From assembly GCA_039980135.1 (NCBI GenBank), contig JBDXCV010000001.1, positions 138,914 through 191,986 of the forward strand: DNA of 53,073 nucleotides. The letters are read 5' to 3'. Source of the stretch: Alphaproteobacteria bacterium. Its GTDB lineage: Bacteria > Pseudomonadota > Alphaproteobacteria > UBA6615. This document shows positions 46,035-53,073 of the stretch, piece by piece. Position numbers and translations under genes: made by a program. The notes below the pieces were generated by a model. The model ran no database searches. It was not told where the DNA came from and saw only the letters and a program-made list of their open reading frames with translations. Within the stretch, counting starts at the first letter, position 1, and each line of letters begins with the position of its first letter.

Positions 46035-46043
46035 CGGCGTGGC

Positions 46044-46493
46044 CTAGAGGTCGACCTGATAGGTCTTCCAGGGCGTGGCATGTGCGACCCGGTCGTAGAA
46101 GCCGCGGCCACGGTAATTGTCCTCGGCCGTGAACCAGCGCAGCCATGACCAGCCGCGGGTACGGCCGATCTCCGCGATGGCATTGATCAGCGCGTCCGCC
46201 GCACCGCTCCCGCGCGACGCTTCCGCGACAAACAGATCGTCGAGAAAGCCGGCCTCGGTGCCGGACAGGGGCCGCGCGAGGCTTCTGAAATGTGCCAGGC
46301 CGATGGGGACGCCATCGGCATCGCGGGCCAGCAGGCATTCGGTTTGATGGTCGGGATCGTTGATCCAGCCCCAGACGCGCTCGATGATGTCGGGGTCATC
46401 CGGCATCTCGTAAAATCGGCGATACCCGACAAACATCTCGGCCCAGGCCGCTTTGTCTTCCGCTGTCGGTGGGGCAATTTGAATGGACGCCAT
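46044..46493 (-). CDS. GNAT family N-acetyltransferase
   Basis: A 149-residue acetyl-CoA-dependent acyltransferase. The CoA-binding segment LDDLFVAEASRGSGAADALI matches motif A (RxxGxG/A as RGSGAA), and WFTAEDNYRGRGFYDR is motif B. The substrate is unknown. ATG 46493 (MASIQIAPPT) is chosen; a start at 46559 would add 22 residues with no family match. It is the first gene of the acylase/threonine-lyase run, divergent to a hydrolase. Confidence 0.85.
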   Translation of the reverse strand: MASIQIAPPTAEDKAAWAEMFVGYRRFYEMPDDPDIIERVWGWINDPDHQTECLLARDADGVPIGLAHFRSLARPLSGTEAGFLDDLFVAEASRGSGAADALINAIAEIGRTRGWSWLRWFTAEDNYRGRGFYDRVAHATPWKTYQVDL

Positions 46494-46587
46494 ATCTGCT
46501 CTCGCCGGCCTATTGGTGGTTGGTGACACGGGCGACCCTGGGCTAGGTTCGCGCGCCATTTCAACACGACGTTAGAGGCATGATGTG

Positions 46588-47427
46588 ATGCGGTCACGGT
46601 CTTTCCGGGGATTAAGCCAATCTGGCTTTCATCGCCTGCACTACACCGAGTGGGGAGAACCGGACGCACCGGTTGTTCTTTGTGTGCATGGGTTGACCCA
46701 GACGGCACGCTCGTTTGACAGGCTGGCCGAAACAATGGCGGGGGACCGGCGCGTGATCTGTCTGGACGTGGTCGGACGAGGCAGAAGCGGCTGGCTTGCC
46801 GACCCGTCGGGCTATGACTTCCCGCAATATCTCGCGGACGTGAATGCATTGGTGGCGCGACTGGGGGCGGACAGCATCGATTTTGTCGGCACCTCGATGG
46901 GCGGGATCATGGGCATGTTGCTCGCCGCGATGGCCGACACGCCGATCGACAAGCTGGTCGTCAACGATGTGGGTCCCTTCATTCCGAAAGCCGCGCTGGA
47001 GTGGATACGTGACTATGTCGGGACCGACCCCGAATTCCCCGACCTGGCAGCCCTGGAGGCCTATCTCCGCCAGATTTGGGCGCCGTTCGGGGCGCTGGAC
47101 GACGCGGAGTGGACGCATCTCGCCGATACCTCTGCCCGCAGGGCCGACAACGGCTCGTATTCGCTCGCCTATGACCCGGCAATCGCGGTGCCGATGAAGG
47201 CGAACCCGGCCACGGACGTAAACTTGTGGCCCGTGTGGGACGCGATTGCCTGCGACACGCTCGTGGTGCGCGGCGCCGAGTCATTGCTGCTTCCGGCCGA
47301 AACGGCCCGGGAGATGACCAAACGCGGACCCTGCGCGGCGCTCGTCGAAATACCAGATGTGGGTCATGCGCCAACATTTTCGCGGCCCGGGGAGATCGAA
47401 CCGGTCGCGGACTTTCTTCGCCGATGA
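46588..47427 (+). CDS. Alpha/beta hydrolase
   Basis: A 279-residue serine hydrolase. The oxyanion region is CVHGLTQTARSFD (about 33-45), the nucleophile elbow is GTSMGG (Ser near 103), Asp lies in the region LVVRGAESLLL, and His is in DVGHAPTF near residue 264. Similar proteins are lactonases, esterases or epoxide-hydrolase-like. A GTG at 46585 is possible, but ATG 46588 has AGAGG upstream at 9 bases. The stop overlaps the next gene start by four bases, indicating a two-gene operon of hydrolases. Confidence 0.85.
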   Translation: MRSRSFRGLSQSGFHRLHYTEWGEPDAPVVLCVHGLTQTARSFDRLAETMAGDRRVICLDVVGRGRSGWLADPSGYDFPQYLADVNALVARLGADSIDFVGTSMGGIMGMLLAAMADTPIDKLVVNDVGPFIPKAALEWIRDYVGTDPEFPDLAALEAYLRQIWAPFGALDDAEWTHLADTSARRADNGSYSLAYDPAIAVPMKANPATDVNLWPVWDAIACDTLVVRGAESLLLPAETAREMTKRGPCAALVEIPDVGHAPTFSRPGEIEPVADFLRR

Positions 47428-48422
47428 CGCCGCCGCCTGACCCGTTGTCCGGCTGGCCGCCATTTCGCGCGCGGGCGCCGTGGTTCGGCGGCGATCTTCA
47501 GACTTTGCGCAACACCATCATGCGGGATCGGGCGGACCTCGATCCCTGGCCTGGAGAGCGCCTCTACTTCAAAGCAGACAACGGCGACCGCCTGAACGGT
47601 GTTCTGCACCCCGCACCGGATAAGCCAAAAACCCTTGTGACCCTGATCCACGGCCTCACAGGCTGCGAGGACAGCGCCTATGTGCGCGCGAGTGCGCGTT
47701 TTCTATTGGAGGCAGGCAATACGGTTTTACGCCTGAACCTGCGTGGTGCATTGCCGTCACGCCAGGATTGCCGCCAGATGTATCACGCCGGGCGCAGCGA
47801 AGATCTGGCGCTGGTGTTCGACGAGTTGGCGAACATGGGTTACGGCGCGGCGCAGCTGTTCGCGGTCGGATACTCGCTTGGCGGTAACATCCTGCTCAAA
47901 TACCTGGCGGAGGCGGGCGAGGATTCGCGGGTGTCCCGCGCGGTCACCATTTCGACTCCGCTCGACCTTTCGAGGGTTTCACGCCGTCTGGAGGCGCCGC
48001 GAAACCGCCTCTATCACCGCTGGCTGCTCGACCGTATGAAGCTGGATTGGCGTGGCGGGCCGCTGGACCTGAACACCGCGCAGATGGACGCGCTGGATCG
48101 GGCCGACTCGATCCGCAATTTCGACGATGGCGTGGTCGCGTCGAGCAATGGCTACGCGGATGCCGAGGACTACTATGCGCGTTGCGCGGCCGGCCCGCGC
48201 CTGGGCGAAGTCACTATCCCGACCTTGCTGGTACACGCGGAAGACGACCCGTGGATACCGGCGGATATTTACCGCCGATACGCGCCGTCGATGCCGCCTG
48301 AAATGGCGCTCGCGTTGACGCCGGGCGGTGGCCATGTGGGATTTCATGGCAAGACCGGCCGCTGGCACGATCACGCGATACGCCGGTTTTTCGATGGGAA
48401 TGTGCGCGCCCTTGATACATGA
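47424..48422 (+). CDS. YheT-family alpha/beta hydrolase
   Basis: A 332-residue hydrolase of the YheT/COG0429 family. Landmarks: TLIHGLTGCEDSAYVRASARFL near residue 75, LRLNLRGALPSRQDC, nucleophile elbow VGYSLGGNILLKYLAE, and GGGHVGFHG at the C-terminus with the catalytic His. Typical length is 320-340. Substrate unknown; some members act on lipids or esters. The start ATG overlaps the TGA of the preceding gene. A stronger terminator follows, although it mainly serves the opposite strand. Confidence 0.9.
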   Translation: MTPPPDPLSGWPPFRARAPWFGGDLQTLRNTIMRDRADLDPWPGERLYFKADNGDRLNGVLHPAPDKPKTLVTLIHGLTGCEDSAYVRASARFLLEAGNTVLRLNLRGALPSRQDCRQMYHAGRSEDLALVFDELANMGYGAAQLFAVGYSLGGNILLKYLAEAGEDSRVSRAVTISTPLDLSRVSRRLEAPRNRLYHRWLLDRMKLDWRGGPLDLNTAQMDALDRADSIRNFDDGVVASSNGYADAEDYYARCAAGPRLGEVTIPTLLVHAEDDPWIPADIYRRYAPSMPPEMALALTPGGGHVGFHGKTGRWHDHAIRRFFDGNVRALDT

Positions 48423-48452
48423 AAAAGGGGCGCCCCGACCGGGAGCGCCCCT
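48421..48452 (-). terminator. Intrinsic terminator of the peroxiredoxin gene
   Basis: AGGGGCGC (48426-48433) plus CCCG pairs with CGGG and GCGCCCCT (48445-48452), one bulged base. On the minus strand a T5 tract (complement of the A-run before 48426) follows. Confidence 0.85.
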
Positions 48453-48471
48453 GAATCAAAACCGCAAATAG

Positions 48472-49131
48472 TTACTTCGGTTGCGGGACGATCCGAAGAT
48501 ACGGCCGCGGCGCGTTCCAGCCGTCCGGGTAGGCGGCTTTGGCGTCTTCATCGGACACGGCGGGCAGGATGATGACGTCTTCGCCGTCCTTCCAGTTCAC
48601 CGGCGTTGCCACCTTGTGGTTGGCCGTGAGCTGCAGTGAATCGATGACGCGCAGGATCTCGTCGAAGTTGCGACCGGTGCTCATCGGGTAGGAGATCACC
48701 AGTTTGACCTGCTTGTCGGGGCCGACAATGTAGACGTTGCGGACGGTCGCGTTCGTGGCAGCGGTGCGGCCTTCGGAGGTACCGTCTTCGTTTGCCGGGA
48801 GCATGCCGTAGAGCTTGGCGACCGTGAGCTCGCTGTCGCCGATCAGCGGGTAGGTCACCTTGACGCCCTGGGTCTCCTCGATATCGCCGACCCACTTCTC
48901 ATGGTCGTCGACCGGGTCCACGCTCAGGCCGATGATCTTGACGTTACGCTTGTCAAATTCGGGCTTGAGCTTCGCCATATAGCCGAGCTCGGTCGTGCAG
49001 ACCGGGGTGAAATCCTTGGGGTGGGAAAACAGCACGCCCCAGCTATCGCCCAGCCATTCGTGAAAATTGATTGTCCCTTCTGTCGTCTGTGCCTCGAAGT
49101 CGGGCGCGGTGTTACCGATCTGTACCGTCAT
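48472..49131 (-). CDS. 1-Cys peroxiredoxin (Prx6 type)
   Basis: A 219-residue peroxide-reducing enzyme. The peroxidatic Cys45 lies in TPVCTTE, and Thr and Arg complete the active site. No second Cys is present in the whole protein, so it is the 1-Cys type and needs an external reductant such as glutathione. The long C-terminal arm (ending WNAPRPYLRIVPQ) is typical of Prx6. ATG 49131 with GAGGAG at 8 bases; an in-frame start at 49191 is rejected. It is monocistronic. Two perfect palindromes lie upstream. Confidence 0.93.
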   Translation of the reverse strand: MTVQIGNTAPDFEAQTTEGTINFHEWLGDSWGVLFSHPKDFTPVCTTELGYMAKLKPEFDKRNVKIIGLSVDPVDDHEKWVGDIEETQGVKVTYPLIGDSELTVAKLYGMLPANEDGTSEGRTAATNATVRNVYIVGPDKQVKLVISYPMSTGRNFDEILRVIDSLQLTANHKVATPVNWKDGEDVIILPAVSDEDAKAAYPDGWNAPRPYLRIVPQPK

Positions 49132-49184
49132 GTTCGTCTCTCCTCTTATTTTGTCCCCAACGACGGCCGGACGCCGACAGCCGC

Positions 49185-49200
49185 GGCGCAATGTTGCGCC
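49185..49200. promoter_or_regulatory. Perfect palindrome in the peroxiredoxin leader
   Basis: GGCGCAA-TG-TTGCGCC (49185-49200), 7-base arms, 54 bases upstream of the peroxiredoxin ATG. It may be an operator or an mRNA hairpin. Confidence 0.45.
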
Positions 49201-49266
49201 TTCGTCATGACAACCTGACGTTTAGTTAGATCGCGAGGCCGCTAATGACAAGGCGGCGCCGTAAAA

Positions 49267-49280
49267 TGTGTAATTACACA
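49267..49280. promoter_or_regulatory. Perfect 14-base palindrome upstream of the peroxiredoxin gene
   Basis: TGTGTAATTACACA, fully self-complementary and AT-rich, in the intergenic region 136 bases upstream of the peroxiredoxin start and 28 bases beyond the end of the PH-like gene. Regulator unknown. Confidence 0.45.
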
Positions 49281-49308
49281 AAATATCGCGTGAATTAATC
49301 TCTCGGAC

Positions 49309-49947
49309 CTACCCGATCTTCTCCGGCGATTCCTGGTCCGGCGTGTCCGCGCCTTCGCTTTCCGGTTCGTGAACCGATTGCCAGTGCGCGATGTGGTCCT
49401 GGATCGATGCGAGGATATCGTTGACCGGCGTGTCGAGGCCGTACTGCTGCATGATCGGCTCCTGGATCGCGAATTCGGCGCGCACGAACTGGAGCCATGA
49501 GAGGGGGATTGGCGCAGTGGGGCGGACTTTCGGCAGTTCGGCGAACTTGAACAGGAGATAGGGTTTGCGTCGCGTACGGGTGATCGAGGCGATGATACCG
49601 CGACGAACCTGGCTCGAATGGGCGATAAACTCGATGTTTTCCCAGGGAATAGTCCCCACGAGCCATTCGCGGAAATACACGCCATTTTCATCGATCAGTA
49701 CCTGGGGGTTGCGATCGCGCATACGAAGCGCGGTGACGCCGGCCCAGATCAATGCCGCGGCGATCAAGACTCCCGCAAAGCGCCAGGAATCTTCAACCGG
49801 TCCCTGCGCCACGTATGGGATTATCAGGCACATGAGGGCGAGGGTCAGGATTGCGAGCAAACGCCAGAACTGGACCTGTTGGCTGTAGCGGGCAATCAGC
49901 GGAGGCGGTGCCTCTGTCGAGACCTGTATGTCTTCGTCAGTCGCCAT
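49309..49947 (-). CDS. Membrane protein with PH-like domain (STM3941-type), function unknown
   Basis: A 212-residue inner-membrane protein. Two hydrophobic segments at about 27-47 (FWRLLAILTLALMCLIIPYV) and 58-75 are followed by a small soluble domain with the pattern VLIDENGVYFREWLVGTIPWENIEF, resembling bacterial PH-like domains, and an acidic tail (EPESEGADTP). ATG 49947 is chosen; a start at 49965 is possible. It overlaps the hemB stop by 11 bases, suggesting it is translated from the hemB message. In alphaproteobacteria an RDD-family gene often sits here; this one is different. Confidence 0.65.
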   Translation of the reverse strand: MATDEDIQVSTEAPPPLIARYSQQVQFWRLLAILTLALMCLIIPYVAQGPVEDSWRFAGVLIAAALIWAGVTALRMRDRNPQVLIDENGVYFREWLVGTIPWENIEFIAHSSQVRRGIIASITRTRRKPYLLFKFAELPKVRPTAPIPLSWLQFVRAEFAIQEPIMQQYGLDTPVNDILASIQDHIAHWQSVHEPESEGADTPDQESPEKIG

Positions 49948-50953
49948 TGAGAAGCCGTGCGGCATCGAGGGCGAAATAGGTCAGCACACCGCTGCAGCCC
50001 GCCCGCTTGAATGCCATCAGGGTTTCCATCATCACGCGCTCATAATCCAGCGCGCCGTTATCGGCGGCGAACCGCAGCATGGCGTACTCGCCGCTCACAT
50101 TGTAGGCGAATGTCGGGATCCCAAACTGCGACTTCACCCGCTGGATGATGTCGAGATAGGCGAGGCCGGGCTTCACCATGATCATGTCGGCGCCTTCGTC
50201 GATATCGAGGGCGACTTCACGAAGTGCCTCGTCGCTGTTGGCGGGGTCCATCTGGTATGTGTCCTTGGTCTCGCCCTTCAGGAACCCGGCGCTGTCGATG
50301 GCATCGCGGAACGGGCCGTAGAATCCCGATGAGAATTTCGCGGCGTAGGACATCAGAAGCACCCGGTCATAGCCATTCGAATCGAGTGCCTCGCGCAGGG
50401 CGCCGATCCGTCCGTCCATCATGTCCGACGGTGAGATGATGTCGCAGCCGGCCTCGACCTGGACCAGCGCCTGGCGGCACAACGCCTCGATGGTTTCGTC
50501 GTTGACCACATGGCCGTCACGCACGATCCCGTCATGTCCGTCGGAGTTGAAGGGATCGAGTGCGACGTCACACATGACGCCGACATCCGGATGCGCATCC
50601 TTGATTGCCCGGATTGCCCGACACATCAGGTTGTCGGGGTTCCAGGCTTCGGCGCCGTCCGGCGTTTTGAGTTCTGCGGGTGTCGCGGGAAACAGCGCCA
50701 CGGAGGGAATGCCCAGGGACTTGGCCTCGCCGACCGCGGCCGACAGGCGGTCTGGCGAATAGCGGACGACGCCCGGCATGGTCGGGATTTCTTCTGTCCG
50801 GTCGTTGCCGCCGCAAACGAAGATCGGCCAGATGAAGTCATCCGGCGAAAGCAAATTCTCGCGCACCATGCGGCGCGACCAGTCCCAGCGTCGATTGCGA
50901 CGCATGCGTGTCTGCGGAAAGGCACCAACCGGTGTCGAGGGGCCGCGGGCCAT
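49937..50953 (-). CDS. hemB: Delta-aminolevulinic acid dehydratase (porphobilinogen synthase)
   Basis: Condenses two 5-aminolevulinates to porphobilinogen in heme and corrin synthesis. The 338-residue TIM barrel has Schiff-base lysines K206 (AAKFSSGFYGPFRDA) and K261 (MIMVKPG). The metal region is CDVALDPFNSDGHDG, with Ala and Asp where Zn enzymes have three Cys, so it is the magnesium/potassium-dependent type. ATG 50953 is used. It follows no close upstream gene. Porphyrin is needed for cobalamin, which nrdJ requires. Confidence 0.96.
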   Translation of the reverse strand: MARGPSTPVGAFPQTRMRRNRRWDWSRRMVRENLLSPDDFIWPIFVCGGNDRTEEIPTMPGVVRYSPDRLSAAVGEAKSLGIPSVALFPATPAELKTPDGAEAWNPDNLMCRAIRAIKDAHPDVGVMCDVALDPFNSDGHDGIVRDGHVVNDETIEALCRQALVQVEAGCDIISPSDMMDGRIGALREALDSNGYDRVLLMSYAAKFSSGFYGPFRDAIDSAGFLKGETKDTYQMDPANSDEALREVALDIDEGADMIMVKPGLAYLDIIQRVKSQFGIPTFAYNVSGEYAMLRFAADNGALDYERVMMETLMAFKRAGCSGVLTYFALDAARLLNGD

Positions 50954-51130
50954 GACCGCTCCTGAGAATTGCCTGAAAGGGCCGGAAACATAGCCGCAAC
51001 GCGCCGCGGGTCCAAGCCCTGTGCACTTTCCACCCCGGGCGTTCTGCGCATATAGTTTTCTACAGGGATTCAGGTGTTTTTGCGGGAGTGAAGCGCCCGG
51101 GCGGGCGAAACCAGATTTGGGGGGTAGGAC

Positions 51131-52372
51131 ATGGCCAGGCCTAAAGTCATTGTGAACATGTATCCGGTATTGCCGGCCGCAGATGAAGCGGACCGGGCGG
51201 CGAAGCGCCCCATCGGACGAAATTCCGAGATTTACAACAATGTGCTGCACGAGATGGTCGACATCGTCAAAGCGGCGGACGACCTCGGCGTTTGGGGTGT
51301 GAGCACCATCGAACATCATCTCCATTCAGAAGGTTATGAATTGGCACCAAGTCCGGGGATCGTGAATGCCATGTGGTCCCAGCACGTAAAGAATGCCCGT
51401 GTCGGGACCATCGGTTATGTCGCGGCGACGCGCGACCCGATCCGCATGGCCGAGGAAATGTCGGTCATGGACCACGTGACCCGGGGCAAGTATTTTGCCG
51501 GATTTGCGCGGGGTTACCAGGCCCGCTGGGCGCATATTCTGGGGCAGTATGTCGACGCTCAGGCGACGGCGTCGGACGGTAGCGCGGTAGATGAAAAAAA
51601 CCGCGAGCTCTTCGAGGAGCGGGTGCTGCAGGTCGTCGATTGCTGGGAGAACGAGACGGTCGCGTTCGACGGCAAATATTACAAGGCGCCCTATCCCTAC
51701 GACACAGGGGTGGAAAATTTCCCCGCGGCATCTGTCGCGCAACGCATGGGGGCGCCAGGCGAAATAGATGCGGATGGCACGACCGTCCGGCGTGTTTCGG
51801 TCGTCCCCAAACCCTATCAGGATCCCCATCCGCCGGTGTTCGTCGCGGTAAGTTCCAGCCCGGACTCGATCCGTTTCTGTTCGCGAAACGGTTTTTCGCC
51901 GGTGTATTTCACGCCGACCGATCATCTGGTCGAACTCGCCAATGTCTATGTGGACGAGGGCAAGAAGACGGGGCGTGATCTGCAGTTCGGCGCCAACCAA
52001 ACGATCGTGCGCTGGCCGCATTTCTCACGCGACAAGGCGCATTTCCGCGAGCAGCTCGCGGCCTATGACGCTGAATTCTACAAGAATATTTACGGTTCTT
52101 TCTTCCCGTTCCTGGTGGACGGCGTCGACAGCGATGCGGCGATGGTGGATCGGATGGTCGATACCGGGATTTTCATCGGCGGGACGGTCGAAGACACGAT
52201 CGCCGAGTGGAAGCACACCTATGAGCGCATCCCGTCGGAGTATATTTGCCTCATCTGGCATTATGCGATGTGTCCGAAGGAGACGGTGATCGAGGAGCTT
52301 GAAATCTTTATGGAGAAGGTGCTGCCGGAGCTCGATATACCCGAATTCGATGTGGTTCAGGCTGCCGAGTAG
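51131..52372 (+). CDS. LLM class flavin-dependent oxidoreductase
   Basis: A 413-residue TIM-barrel protein of the bacterial luciferase-like family. Characteristic pieces are DDLGVWGVSTIEHHLHSEGYELAPSP, the MAEEMSVMDHVTRGKYFAGFARGYQ segment that binds FMN and substrate, FFAVSSSPDSIRF-like region near 240, and the end GGTVEDTIAEW. Family members include F420 or FMNH2-dependent monooxygenases; substrate is unknown. ATG 51131 follows GGGGGGTAGGAC, a strong purine-rich site. The gene stands alone between hemB and ldtR, divergent from hemB. Confidence 0.85.
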   Translation: MARPKVIVNMYPVLPAADEADRAAKRPIGRNSEIYNNVLHEMVDIVKAADDLGVWGVSTIEHHLHSEGYELAPSPGIVNAMWSQHVKNARVGTIGYVAATRDPIRMAEEMSVMDHVTRGKYFAGFARGYQARWAHILGQYVDAQATASDGSAVDEKNRELFEERVLQVVDCWENETVAFDGKYYKAPYPYDTGVENFPAASVAQRMGAPGEIDADGTTVRRVSVVPKPYQDPHPPVFVAVSSSPDSIRFCSRNGFSPVYFTPTDHLVELANVYVDEGKKTGRDLQFGANQTIVRWPHFSRDKAHFREQLAAYDAEFYKNIYGSFFPFLVDGVDSDAAMVDRMVDTGIFIGGTVEDTIAEWKHTYERIPSEYICLIWHYAMCPKETVIEELEIFMEKVLPELDIPEFDVVQAAE

Positions 52373-52442
52373 ATCACCTTCAGGCGGTATCCCGTACGCC
52401 AGCTAAGCCCGATGCGTGTGTGGTTTTGCCGTTTGACGCCGG

Positions 52443-52447
52443 GATTC
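52443..52447. promoter_or_regulatory. GANTC methylation site near the ldtR promoter
   Basis: GATTC, a single CcrM-type site 16 bases upstream of the CtrA box. One site could be chance, but it sits next to a perfect CtrA box. Confidence 0.3.
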
Positions 52448-52462
52448 CAATCCGCGTTCGGT

Positions 52463-52478
52463 TTAAGCCCTCCTTAAC
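52463..52478 (+). promoter_or_regulatory. Perfect CtrA box upstream of ldtR
   Basis: TTAA (52463-52466), GCCCTCC spacer of seven bases, TTAAC (52474-52478), with a further C. This exactly fits the CtrA consensus TTAA-N7-TTAAC. It lies 58 bases upstream of the ldtR ATG. The downstream half also forms part of a GGTTTAAG/CTTAACC near-palindrome. Confidence 0.6.
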
Positions 52479-52536
52479 CTGTTTCTGCGATCCTGAATGC
52501 TCGAATTAACGCTCGGGACACGGGAGACGCAGGAAA

Positions 52537-53022
52537 ATGAAACAGACCTATCTAGCGACGATCGTCCTGCTCGAACGGATGCATCGCCAGTTTCTCGAGG
52601 TGATCAAGTCCGAGCTCGAAGGTCACGATATCCGCGACATCAACAACGTACAGGCACTGATCCTGTATAATATCGGCGGCGACGAGATGACCGTCGGAGA
52701 GCTGACCCTGCGCGGCTACTATCTCGGCTCGAACGTTTCCTACAACGTCAAGAAGATGACCGAACACGGTTATCTTCACCAGGAACGCTCCTCCCATGAT
52801 CGGCGCTCCGTCCGTGTGAAGCTGACGGAGAAGGGCCTTGAACTCAGCCGCGTCCTCGAACAGATGTTCGAGCGTCATGTGGAAGCGGTGGCGGATTCGA
52901 TCGACGAAGACAAACTCGGTGCGGCGAACGAAAGCCTGCGCGATGTGGAGCGGTTCTGGCTCCAGCAGCTGGGATTTGGCCCACGCGTTGCTGAATTCTC
53001 CCGGGTCGAGACAGCGGCCTAG
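52537..53022 (+). CDS. ldtR: MarR-type transcriptional regulator LdtR
   Basis: A 161-residue MarR-family regulator named for its control of an L,D-transpeptidase gene and cell-wall stress in rhizobia and Liberibacter. The family start MKQTYLATIVLLERMHRQFLE is nearly diagnostic, followed by INNVQALILYNIGGDEMTVGELTLRGYYLGSNVSYNVKKMTEHGYLHQERSSHDRRSVRVKL, which holds the winged helix. ATG 52537 has GCAGGAAA upstream. Together with the D,D-carboxypeptidase in this window it points to envelope control; a CtrA box precedes it. Gene ends 50 bases before the window edge. Confidence 0.9.
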   Translation: MKQTYLATIVLLERMHRQFLEVIKSELEGHDIRDINNVQALILYNIGGDEMTVGELTLRGYYLGSNVSYNVKKMTEHGYLHQERSSHDRRSVRVKLTEKGLELSRVLEQMFERHVEAVADSIDEDKLGAANESLRDVERFWLQQLGFGPRVAEFSRVETAA

Positions 53023-53053
53023 ACACCCGAGACGACCCCGTTAACGAAAAAGG

Positions 53054-53073
53054 GCGGCTGCATTCGCAGCCGC
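53054..53073. terminator. Terminator hairpin of ldtR, cut by the window end
   Basis: GCGGCTGC (53054-53061), ATTC loop, GCAGCCGC (53066-53073). The stem is perfect; the T-run lies beyond the window. An A-rich stretch just before the stem (AAAAAGG) would give a tail on the minus strand. Confidence 0.75.

Noticed and set aside
48472-49131. Peroxiredoxin as AhpC (2-Cys)
   Set aside because: Only one Cys exists in the full protein and the long C-terminal arm fits Prx6.

Overview
The window is a GC-rich chromosomal segment of an alphaproteobacterium, most likely a free-living, probably marine relative of the Rhodospirillales. The basis is gene content and order: NYN/folK/rpoZ/rsh/pdxJ/acpS/lepB/rnc/era/recO/parC, the aroQ-accB-accC-aat block facing NDUFA12/mlaD/DUF2155, Bpt and HemB nearby, a phasin, an alphaproteobacterial LdtR, three TRAP substrate-binding/permease loci and candidate CtrA, GANTC, PhaR and NrdR sites. 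The placement is inferred from synteny and motifs, not from a database search. No rRNA, tRNA, CRISPR array, IS element, integrase or prophage was seen, so this is core chromosome with accessory pieces mixed in.

Layout. 1-3.1 kb: end of a luciferase-like monooxygenase, a D,D-carboxypeptidase with a SPOR domain, a small lipoprotein and an alpha/beta hydrolase. 3.1-7.0 kb: phasin, then clpS-clpA. 7.0-11.1 kb (minus strand): orphan TRAP binding protein, FemAB/GNAT-like protein, ridA-CDF pair. 11.3-15.1 kb: class II ribonucleotide reductase nrdJ. 15.4-20.1 kb: NDUFA12, two MlaD proteins and DUF2155 facing the aroQ-accB-accC-aat operon. 20.2-23.2 kb: ornithine-type decarboxylase, MarR regulator, family 5 uracil-DNA glycosylase, NYN-domain protein. 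23.4-33.6 kb (plus strand): folK, rpoZ, rsh, pdxJ, acpS, lepB, rnc, era, recO, parC. 33.7-39.3 kb: bioY facing a TakP-like TRAP operon with an oversized permease. 39.5-46.5 kb (minus): bpt, motA-motB, penicillin acylase, threonine ammonia-lyase, GNAT. 46.6-53 kb: two hydrolases, 1-Cys peroxiredoxin, PH-like membrane protein, hemB, LLM oxidoreductase and ldtR.

How the genes work together. ClpS, ClpA, Aat and Bpt are the recognition, unfolding and two tagging components of the bacterial N-degron pathway; only ClpP is not in view. AccB and AccC make the biotin carboxylase part of acetyl-CoA carboxylase, and BioY imports its biotin. RpoZ and RSH are a target and the maker of (p)ppGpp. DacF-like carboxypeptidase, LdtR and MotAB are cell-envelope or cell-surface functions whose upstream regions carry candidate CtrA and/or GANTC sites, suggesting cell-cycle control. 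NrdJ has a candidate tandem NrdR-box pair. The phasin promoter has two TGC-N3-GCA sites of the kind bound by PhaR, pointing to polyhydroxyalkanoate storage.

The most unusual coding feature is the TRAP large permease at 34337-36997, which has about 330 extra C-terminal residues with a predicted coiled coil and pairs with a double-length small permease. The most informative noncoding features are the regulatory palindromes and boxes at 1453-1530, 3222-3359, 15190-15236, 21881-21894, 24459-24509, 49185-49280 and 52463-52478. All functional statements are from sequence reading only; no alignment or structure program was run.
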